Assembly: GCF_040654195.1 (NCBI RefSeq)
Contig: NZ_JBFAHM010000004.1
Coordinates: forward strand, 186,001-250,000
DNA length: 64,000 bases
Source of the DNA: Hamadaea sp013361475
GTDB lineage: Bacteria; Actinomycetota; Actinomycetes; Mycobacteriales; Micromonosporaceae
Direction: 5' to 3'
Shown here: positions 57,756-64,000 of the stretch, piece by piece
Position numbering within the stretch: position 1 is the stretch's first letter
Layout: each line of letters opens with the position of its first letter
Made by a program: the position numbers and the translations under genes
The notes under the pieces: generated by a model
The model's input: the letters and a program-made list of their open reading frames with translations, nothing else
Databases searched by the model: none
What the model was told of the DNA's origin: nothing

Positions 57756-59432
57756 TCACGAGCCGAGCGTCACGACCTCCTCCAGTGTGGACAGCGGCAG
57801 TGGCCCGTGTCCCAGCACGGCGTGGTGGAAGTCGCGGATGTCGAAGCTCGCGCCACGGGCCGCCCGCATCCGCTCCCCCAGTTCCTCGATGCGCAGCTTC
57901 CCGATCATGTACGCCAGCGCCTGCCCCGGCACGGCGATGTACCGGTCGACCTCGTTGGTGATGTTGCTCATCGACAGCGCCGTGTTGTCGCGCATGTAGT
58001 CGATGGCGCGCTGCCGCGACCAGCCGAACTGGTGCATACCGGTGTCGACGACGAGGCGGCAGGCCCGCCAGGCGTCGAACGAGACCATGCCGAGCCGGGT
58101 CGTGTCGTCGCTGTAGAGGCCCATGCGATCCGACAGGCGCTCGGCGTACAGGCCCCAGCCTTCCCCGTGCGCGGTGATGTAGGTGTACCGGCGGAACTCG
58201 GGCAGCTCCCGCTGCGCCTGCGCCAGCGCGATCTGCAAATGGTGGCCGGGCACGCTCTCGTGGAATGCCAGCGCCTCGTACTCGAACCGCGTACGGGTCT
58301 GGGGGTGCAGCGTGTTGATGACGTGCGCGCCCGGCCGCGTCCCGTCGCCGGTCGGCGGCTGGTAGTAGCCGAGCACGGAGTTCTCCGCCTCGGCCGCGTC
58401 CATCTCGCGTACCACGCAGGGGGCCAGAGAGTAGTCGCGGAACCAGTCCGGCAGCGCCTCCTCGGCCCGGCGGAGCGCGCCGGTGACGGTGTCGACGATC
58501 TGCGCACTGGTCTCGAAGCGCAGCGCCGGATCGTCGCGCAGCCGGGCGATCACCTCGTCCGGGTCGCTCGTGCCGAGCACTTTGGCGCCCCGTTCGGAGA
58601 ACTCCTCACGCAGTCGCGCCACCAGGCGTACCCCTGTCTCATGAATCTCGGCCGGGGTGAGCTCCGTGGTGGTGTGCGCGCGGACCAGGCCGAGGTAGGC
58701 GGCCTCGCCGCCGGGCAGCCCGCCCACGCCGACCTCGTCGTCGCCGCGGCCCGCCGGCAGCAGACGGTCCGCGAGCAGCTCGCGGTAGCGGGTCAAAGCG
58801 GGCCGCACCGTGCCGCGGACCAGGTCCTCCGCGCGGGCCAGCCAGCGCGTGCCGTCCACGTCCGCGCCCGGCCGCGGGCTGATCAGCGGGTCGCTCTCCA
58901 GGTCGCTCGACAAGTACGCATCCAGCTGCGCGACCGCCTGCTCGACGCCCAGTCTCGTGGGAGTACGCCCATCGGCGAGCGCTTCGACGTGCCGGTGGCC
59001 GAGGGCGTCCAGGAAGCCGCCGAGTCTCTCCAGGCGCGCCAGGTACGCCTCCGCACCGGCCGGGTCGGCCACCGACGCGGTCGGGATCGTGCCGACCAGC
59101 AGCGGCACCACTCCGGCGATGCTCGCGTTGACGGCGACCTCGTCCAGCCCGCCCCGGAGCACCTCCTGCTCGTCGGCGAGCACCCGGGTGAGCCAGGCGT
59201 GGCTGACCCGGTCGGTCTCCCCCAGCGTGGCCGGGTCGATCTCGGCGACCTTCGCGGCGATGCCGCCGAGCCGGTTCGCGGCCCGGTCGGCGGCCGCCCG
59301 GCTCGGGTCGGGCACCTCGGCGTCGTAGCCCGTCACCCCGAACACCGTGGCGCCGAACGGGTCGTGCTCGTTCCTCGCCCGGAAGTACTCGTCGCCCAGT
59401 GCGGCGAGACGCGCGTCCTGTGTCGTGTCCAT
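57756..59432 (-). CDS. DUF885 family protein, putative metallopeptidase
   Basis: The 558-residue protein has FHESVPGHHLQIALAQAQ (HExxxGHH motif, near residue 395) and EGWGLYAERLSDRMGLYSDD, as in the other DUF885 gene of this window, but with only partial overall similarity, so they are paralogues and not a recent duplication. No signal peptide. It is divergent from the next gene with only 28 bases between starts. Confidence 0.82.
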   Translation of the reverse strand: MDTTQDARLAALGDEYFRARNEHDPFGATVFGVTGYDAEVPDPSRAAADRAANRLGGIAAKVAEIDPATLGETDRVSHAWLTRVLADEQEVLRGGLDEVAVNASIAGVVPLLVGTIPTASVADPAGAEAYLARLERLGGFLDALGHRHVEALADGRTPTRLGVEQAVAQLDAYLSSDLESDPLISPRPGADVDGTRWLARAEDLVRGTVRPALTRYRELLADRLLPAGRGDDEVGVGGLPGGEAAYLGLVRAHTTTELTPAEIHETGVRLVARLREEFSERGAKVLGTSDPDEVIARLRDDPALRFETSAQIVDTVTGALRRAEEALPDWFRDYSLAPCVVREMDAAEAENSVLGYYQPPTGDGTRPGAHVINTLHPQTRTRFEYEALAFHESVPGHHLQIALAQAQRELPEFRRYTYITAHGEGWGLYAERLSDRMGLYSDDTTRLGMVSFDAWRACRLVVDTGMHQFGWSRQRAIDYMRDNTALSMSNITNEVDRYIAVPGQALAYMIGKLRIEELGERMRAARGASFDIRDFHHAVLGHGPLPLSTLEEVVTLGS

Positions 59433-59460
59433 GGTTCAGCAGCCTATTAGCCTTGGAGTC

Positions 59461-60048
59461 GTGCAACCGACCGCTGACGCCTCGTCCAACGGCCCGCCCT
59501 CCGCGTTCTCTGGCGCCTCGCCCGACGCGTCGTCTGGCGCCTCGCTCGGCGCTGGGGCCGACGCCGAGGCCGACGTGCTGGTGGCGTCGCTCGCTGAGCG
59601 GCTCACCGCGCTGACCTTCGCCGGCCGCTCCGCCGACGAGGTCTCTCAGCTGATGCTGGACGAGATCGTCGCGTGGGGCCGCGATCGCGGCTGGCGGGTC
59701 TACCGGAGGGCGGCCAGCGTCGCGAAGCTGCCGCCGCCCATGGACAAGCAGCATTCCTATGTCGACGTCGCCTTCGCCCGTCCCGACGGCCGTCCCGTCG
59801 TCATCGAGGTCGACCACACCGACCGGCGACGCACCGTGGACAAACTGCTCGAAGAGTCCGCCGCCGGGCGTGTCGCGATCTGGGTCCGCTGGAGCAGCCG
59901 CGCCATCGCCGCCCCGCCCGACCCCGTACGCCTCGTCGCCGTCCCGGTGACCTCGAACCGGGGGCTGCACTCGCGGCGGCCCGACCTGCCGGTGCCGTCG
60001 CACAGCTCCACCGACCTGGCCGACGCCGAACAGCCCGACCTGTTCTGA
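59461..60048 (+). CDS. Protein of unknown function with a nuclease-like D-ExD motif
   Basis: GTG 59461. The first 35 residues are a Ser/Ala/Gly-rich repeat (variants of SGASPDASSGAS). The domain (about 36-160) contains LDEIVAWGRDRGWRVYRRAA and HSYVDVAFARPDGRPVVIEV then DHTDRRR, a D...ExD arrangement on beta strands that recalls PD-(D/E)XK nucleases. This is a pattern match only; I do not recognise a named family. It is followed by a 23-bp inverted repeat. Confidence 0.55.
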   Translation: MQPTADASSNGPPSAFSGASPDASSGASLGAGADAEADVLVASLAERLTALTFAGRSADEVSQLMLDEIVAWGRDRGWRVYRRAASVAKLPPPMDKQHSYVDVAFARPDGRPVVIEVDHTDRRRTVDKLLEESAAGRVAIWVRWSSRAIAAPPDPVRLVAVPVTSNRGLHSRRPDLPVPSHSSTDLADAEQPDLF

Positions 60049-60070
60049 CCGCGCCGCTTACGTCTGGGGG

Positions 60071-60143
60071 TGATCATCGCGTCAGCCATGCTGCTTCGCG
60101 CGGCGAAATGTCCGCTCAAACAGCATGGCTGACGCGATGATCA
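60071..60143. repeat. Perfect 23-bp inverted repeat at convergent gene ends
   Basis: The left arm (60071-60093, starting TGATCATCGCGTCAGCC) is the exact complement of the right arm (60121-60143), with a 27-base centre. It lies 22 bases after the + gene stop, and its right arm encodes the last residues of the convergent flavin reductase-like gene. Likely a bidirectional terminator, or a palindromic repeat element. Confidence 0.92.
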
Positions 60144-60763
60144 AGCGATGCGGTGTGCGGCATCTGCCAGGCGTCGGCGAGGCGGGACTCGGCGAGGTTC
60201 TCCCCACCGCCGAAGAACTCGCAGAACTTCATGATCAGCGGATCCCAGGCGACAGGGTCGACGTATGCCGTACCCGGGATGCCCACCTGCTCGTGGACGT
60301 ACGCCCGGAGCACCTTGGCGTGAAACGCGGTCGCGCTCAGGTCGCTCAACGGATGGGCCGCCGTCACGGTGCACTCCAACTGGATCGGGCACTCCTGGAC
60401 GCGCCGGGGGCGTACCAGCTGGGACTTCTGGGGAGTGAGGCCCGCGGCCTGGAACTTATCGGCGACGTGGTGGTAGCCCATGGTCGCCTTGTGGGCCGGG
60501 ACGTCGGCGCGGCCGGTCGTGAGCGCGAGCCGGTCGACCGCGGCGACCAATGTGGAGGGTACGAGGTTGAGCACACATTCGCCCTCGCGGCGGAGGTTGG
60601 CGGCGGTCTGGGAGGAGTTCCCCAGCCCGAGTACGCACTCCTGACCGAGCCACCACGCCGAGGACATCGGCGCGAGATTGGTGGTCCCGTCCGGATTGCG
60701 CGAGCTGATCATGACGACAGGGGTGCCGAAGTAGAGGACCTTGAGGTCGGTTGTCTGATGCAC
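60116..60763 (-). CDS. Flavin reductase-like (FMN-binding split barrel) protein
   Basis: The 215-residue protein has the flavin reductase pattern PVVMISSRNPDGTTNLAPMS near residue 15 and LGNSSQTAANLRREGECVLN near 47. The last ten residues (LDHRVSHAV) are encoded inside an inverted repeat and may not be native. It may bind FMN and reduce it, or be a flavin-binding protein of other role. A short sequence upstream of its start recurs at 62120. Confidence 0.8.
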   Translation of the reverse strand: MHQTTDLKVLYFGTPVVMISSRNPDGTTNLAPMSSAWWLGQECVLGLGNSSQTAANLRREGECVLNLVPSTLVAAVDRLALTTGRADVPAHKATMGYHHVADKFQAAGLTPQKSQLVRPRRVQECPIQLECTVTAAHPLSDLSATAFHAKVLRAYVHEQVGIPGTAYVDPVAWDPLIMKFCEFFGGGENLAESRLADAWQMPHTASLDHRVSHAV

Positions 60764-60818
60764 ATCACGATCGTGGCCTGGTACGACGCCAGGTGCTGGC
60801 GGGAATCGGCCGTCACGA

Positions 60819-62087
60819 TCATTGGAGCAGGCGGTTGGTCCAGCCGCCCTCGATGATGCCGTCGCCGTCGATCCAGATGCCCCAGTCCACGATGTCGGCG
60901 ACCTCGACGAACGCCGGTCGCCCGGCCCGGACGGTCGGATCGGTCTCGGCGTCGGACATGCTCACGCCGTGCAGGCGGTCGGGATCGGTCCACGAGGTCA
61001 CCGTCGACCAGACGAACTCGTCGGCGTCCTTGGTGTGCAGGTGGTGTTTCACCAGCAAATGCGCGGGCGGCTCGATCTCGCCGGCGAGGAAGCGTGTGCG
61101 GGCCGACGGAAGCGCGGCCCGAGCGGTCGCGATGGCCGTCTCCATCTCGTCGCTGTGCTGCGACCGCAGGACGCTGGTCGACGGCGTGTCGAACAACGCC
61201 GCGCAGATCTGCGCGAGGAATTCGCCGGACGAGGCCGGGAAGTCGTCCGGCGGGACGACCGTCAGGAACGTCTGCTCGTCGAACTGGTCCGGCGGGTCGA
61301 GGCGCAGTGGCAGTTGCACCGTCGCCGTCGGATCGCCGCCCGTGTGATCCCCGTACGCCTCCGCGACGTCGGCACTGGTGACGGTCAGGATGCGGGGAAC
61401 GCTGACGAACGCCGGGTCGTCCGTCTCGTCGACCGCCCGCGACCAGTGCCGGAGCAGGACGACGGCGGCGCCGCTGAGCGCTGCGGTCCACGGCCCGGCC
61501 AGCGTCGGCGGCACGTCGAGCACCTGAAGCTCCGGCAGCCCGTAGCGATCGAGTCCCTTGGTGGTCATCCAGATCCCGCGGTCGTCCGGCGACTGCGGTA
61601 CGAGCACCCAGCGGGTCAGCGTCACCCGGCCCTCTTCGTCCGGCAGCGTCTCCAGGGCCTGCCGCGGATTCAGGATCTGCGGCATGAACGCGTCGATGAG
61701 CGTACCGGGGAGGTCCTGGGCGAGTGCGGCGGCGACGCCACGGGCGTGCCACTCGTGCGCGGGCGGCCACCCCGGCCGGAACGCCGCCTGGCAGATCACG
61801 ACATGGGTGGCGGTGGAGGCGACCCCCAGCTCGGCCGGGGTGGCGCCGAACATCCGCAGATAGTCCAGCGGCAGCGGCGGCGCTTCCTCGACCGGCCAGA
61901 CCTCCAGCGTCAGCAGCGGCCCGGCCAGCATCTGCAGGGCGCCCGAGCGCAGGGGCTCCGGCAGCCGTAACGCGGCCTGCGCGGCCGCCACGTCGATGTC
62001 GTCGGGCGGCGAGGACGTCGTCACGACGTAGGTCGCCTGGACCATCTCGGGAACGCTGAGGGTCACCACGTCGTCGGAATCAGCCAC
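60819..62087 (-). CDS. Conserved protein of unknown function
   Basis: The 422-residue protein starts MADSDDVVTLSVPEMVQATY; no signal peptide. The C-terminal part, HLLVKHHLHTKDADEFVWSTV and DIVDWGIWIDGDGIIEGGWT, resembles DUF2314-like endings of actinobacterial proteins of this size; I cannot name the family with confidence. Acidic overall. The gene lies 55 bases upstream of the flavin reductase-like gene on the same strand. Confidence 0.55.
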   Translation of the reverse strand: MADSDDVVTLSVPEMVQATYVVTTSSPPDDIDVAAAQAALRLPEPLRSGALQMLAGPLLTLEVWPVEEAPPLPLDYLRMFGATPAELGVASTATHVVICQAAFRPGWPPAHEWHARGVAAALAQDLPGTLIDAFMPQILNPRQALETLPDEEGRVTLTRWVLVPQSPDDRGIWMTTKGLDRYGLPELQVLDVPPTLAGPWTAALSGAAVVLLRHWSRAVDETDDPAFVSVPRILTVTSADVAEAYGDHTGGDPTATVQLPLRLDPPDQFDEQTFLTVVPPDDFPASSGEFLAQICAALFDTPSTSVLRSQHSDEMETAIATARAALPSARTRFLAGEIEPPAHLLVKHHLHTKDADEFVWSTVTSWTDPDRLHGVSMSDAETDPTVRAGRPAFVEVADIVDWGIWIDGDGIIEGGWTNRLLQ

Positions 62088-62214
62088 TCAGCCATCGTGC
62101 CCAAGATCGGGGCTCCCGGCTAGTACGACGCGAGGTGCGGCGCAGTCGATCATGCCGCCGCGGAACGATCAGTGCTCCGGGGACACGGCTCGCCGGTCGA
62201 TCACGACCGTTAGT

Positions 62215-62718
62215 TCATGATCGCGCGGAAAGGGGTTCGGGCGGGGAGGCGAGCGCCGACACGACGACGTCGCACGGGTCGGTGACGGCGTCGATGTCGC
62301 GCACGGCGCAGGCGACCCGCCGCAGCAGGGCGCGGAACGCGTCCCGTTCGGCCGGCGACAACGTGCCGAGCACCGTGTCCTCCGCTGTGCGTACCCGTTT
62401 CTGGAGGTCTTTGAGGGCGCGACGGCCCGCCGCCGTGGCGACCACCTTGCGCTGGCGGCGGTCGGCCGGGTTGAGCTGCCGCTCGACGAGCCCGGCGGTG
62501 ACCAGGTCGTCGATGAGGTAGGTCATCACGGTCCGGTCGATGCCCAGGTACGCCGCGAGCGCGAGCTGGCTCGGGTGCTCGCCCCGGACGACCTCCGTGA
62601 GCGTCTGGTAGCCGCGCGGGCCGTGGGGGAAGTCGCCCAGTTCGGTGACGACCGTGCTCTGGTACGCCCGCAGCAGCACGCCCAGGCCCCACCCGAAGTC
62701 GTCGTGCTCCCGATCCAT
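62215..62718 (-). CDS. MarR family transcriptional regulator
   Basis: Start at ATG 62718 (MDREHDDFGWGLG); ATG 62730 is possible. The 167-residue protein has the MarR winged helix: PSQLALAAYLGIDRTVMTYL and wing LVERQLNPADRRQRKVVAT. It is divergent from the LLM-FAD fusion gene (87-base gap), which is the probable target. Confidence 0.85.
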   Translation of the reverse strand: MDREHDDFGWGLGVLLRAYQSTVVTELGDFPHGPRGYQTLTEVVRGEHPSQLALAAYLGIDRTVMTYLIDDLVTAGLVERQLNPADRRQRKVVATAAGRRALKDLQKRVRTAEDTVLGTLSPAERDAFRALLRRVACAVRDIDAVTDPCDVVVSALASPPEPLSARS

Positions 62719-62805
62719 GACGGGAAGCATACCCGCCGAAGCGCGGTTGCACCTATCATCTGCGCGACATACGATCTGCTCGGCAACACGTATCGGGGAG
62801 GACAC

Positions 62806-64000
62806 ATGGAGTTCGGCACGTCGATAACCCCGGCCAACGGGGGCGACCCGGTCGGGTTGGCTCGGCGGAGCGAGGAGCTGGGCTTCGACCTGGTCACCTT
62901 CCAAGACCATCCGTATCAGCCCCGGTTCCACGACACCTGGACGCTGCTGGCCTGGGTCGCCGGGCAGACCGAGCGCATCCGCCTCGCGGGCAACGTGCTG
63001 AATCTGCCGTTGCGCGAACCGGCGGTGCTGGCGCGCAGCGCGGCGAGCCTCGACCTGCTGTCCGGCGGGCGGCTGGAGCTGGCCCTGGGCGCGGGCGGCT
63101 TCTGGGACGCGATCGAGGCGATGGGCGGTCCCCGGCGGGAGCCGCGCGAGGCGGTCGAGGCCACCGACGAGGCGATCGACATCATCCGTGGTCTTCACGA
63201 CGCTGGAGATCCGACGCCGTTCCGCTATCACGGCACGCATTACCGGGTGCCGAACGCGCAACGGGGTCCGCTGCCGGCCCACCACATCCCCCTTTGGCTG
63301 GGCGCGCTCGGCCCCCGGATGCTGCGCCTGATCGGCCGCAAGGCGGACGGCTGGCTGCCGAGCCTGGGCCGGGTGACCCCGGACGGCCTCCGGGCGGGCA
63401 ACAAGCTGATCGACGAGGCCGCGATCGCGGCGGGCCGGGATCCGTCGGACATCCGCCGCATCGTGAACGTCACGCCCGACGTTCCGCTGGCGGTGCTGCG
63501 AACCCTGGAAGCGGACACCCTCATCCTCTACACCGACGAAGTGTCCGAGATGGAGCGGTTCGCCCGGGAGATCATGCCGGTGCTGCGCGAGACGAACCGC
63601 CGGCCCACCCGGCCGAGCTGGGCGCGGGCGAAACGGCGCGAGGGAATCGACTACGACGGGGTACCGGCGTCGGCGGAGGCGGTCGAGCCCGGCGACATCG
63701 ACTTTCCCCGCCTGAAGTCGACCTACCTGCGCGGCGGGAGTCCCGGGATCGTGCTGCGACCCCGGACGACCGCCGACGTGGTCGAGGCGCTGGCGTTCGC
63801 GCGCCGCCATCGCGACCTTCCGCTCGGCATCCGCAGCGCCGGGCACGGCATCAGCGGACGGTCCACCAACGACGGTGGCATCGTGCTCAGCGTCGCGCGG
63901 CTCGACCACGTCGAGATCGTCGGCGACCGCCGGATCCGCGTCGGCCCGGGCGCACGCTGGGCCGACATCGCCCAGACGCTCGCGCCCCACGGGTGGGCGC
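62806..64000 (+). CDS. LLM flavin oxidoreductase fused to an FAD-binding oxidase domain, 3' end missing
   Basis: ATG 62806 with GGGGAGGAC upstream; the frame runs off the window (398 residues seen). Residues 1-265 are luciferase-like monooxygenase (LLM, F420- or FMN-dependent): MEFGTSITPANGGDPVGLA, LGFDLVTFQDHPYQPRFHD and LPLWLGALGPRMLRL-like PLWLGALGPRML. From about residue 305 an FAD_binding_4 (PCMH/BBE-type oxidase) domain starts, with GIVLRPRTTADVVEALAFAR and GIRSAGHGISGRS, where His347 is at the position of covalent FAD attachment. Two flavin chemistries in one chain suggest a two-step oxidation. Divergent MarR probably regulates it. Confidence 0.85.
   Translation, partial: MEFGTSITPANGGDPVGLARRSEELGFDLVTFQDHPYQPRFHDTWTLLAWVAGQTERIRLAGNVLNLPLREPAVLARSAASLDLLSGGRLELALGAGGFWDAIEAMGGPRREPREAVEATDEAIDIIRGLHDAGDPTPFRYHGTHYRVPNAQRGPLPAHHIPLWLGALGPRMLRLIGRKADGWLPSLGRVTPDGLRAGNKLIDEAAIAAGRDPSDIRRIVNVTPDVPLAVLRTLEADTLILYTDEVSEMERFAREIMPVLRETNRRPTRPSWARAKRREGIDYDGVPASAEAVEPGDIDFPRLKSTYLRGGSPGIVLRPRTTADVVEALAFARRHRDLPLGIRSAGHGISGRSTNDGGIVLSVARLDHVEIVGDRRIRVGPGARWADIAQTLAPHGWA

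Noticed and set aside
1..64000. tRNA, rRNA, riboswitch or phage/integrase genes
   Set aside because: I saw no tRNA-like cloverleaf, rRNA segment, transposase, integrase or recognised riboswitch in the intergenic stretches I read; a dedicated covariance search was not possible here.

Overview
This is a GC-rich (about 70 % by eye) actinobacterial chromosome segment. Support for Actinobacteria comes from a mycothiol-dependent maleylpyruvate isomerase-type enzyme, a DUF1918 protein, a LexA box of actinobacterial type, a CelR/CebR operator, DasR-like sites, an IdeR/DmdR iron box and a desferrioxamine (des) operon. The frequent GTACGC words and the gene mix fit Micromonosporaceae, but that placement is an inference. 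I count about 66 protein genes, one degenerate gene remnant, no rRNA or tRNA gene and no CRISPR array. Both edges cut genes: a secreted P-domain protein on the left and an LLM-FAD oxidoreductase fusion on the right.

Layout. 1-5.3 kb: secreted P-domain protein, zinc ribbon, DUF222 remnant, two Nudix hydrolases, DUF1992, a TrmH-type methyltransferase, a SAM methyltransferase and a small SOS-controlled operon. 5.3-10.7 kb: tandem repeat, Lrp regulator with an SMP-30/gluconolactonase, then a modular GH9 cellulase under a perfect CelR/CebR operator and flanked by two related long hairpins. 10.7-19 kb: small catabolic and stress genes with MarR and LysR regulators, an AlkB-like dioxygenase and a flippase-like membrane protein. 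19-25.7 kb: secreted M64 protease, secreted M15-like protein, a GntR-NanE-NanK amino-sugar unit with two DasR-like sites, a fused NhaA-DsbA protein and a TetR regulator. 26-38.9 kb: universal stress protein, DUF885 peptidase-like gene with a D-amino-acid PLP enzyme, an autoregulator-like RHH protein, XRE regulator, GH15 enzyme, MFS exporter and others.

38.9-47.9 kb is the clearest functional unit: a Fe-siderophore ABC importer (ATPase and two permeases, minus strand) divergent from a Tat lipoprotein binding protein followed by desA-desB-desC-desD, with one iron box in the shared promoter. Together they make desferrioxamine-type hydroxamates from lysine and re-import the ferric complex under iron control.

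47.9-64 kb: HAD protein, membrane protein, a G-rich repeat, RidA plus a deacetylase-type amidohydrolase, a TreT-like glycosyltransferase, a PYROXD2-like FAD oxidoreductase, a fusion of a fatty acyl-CoA reductase-like SDR with an AMP-ligase that stops at the hinge, a secreted phospholipase D-like protein, a second DUF885 protein, a candidate nuclease-like protein, a flavin reductase-like protein next to a 23-bp perfect inverted repeat, a MarR regulator, and the LLM-FAD fusion. The items I would look at first are the LexA-controlled promoter at 3746-3782, the SDR-ligase fusion, the long hairpin family and the repeat shared between 5.5 and 25.8 kb.
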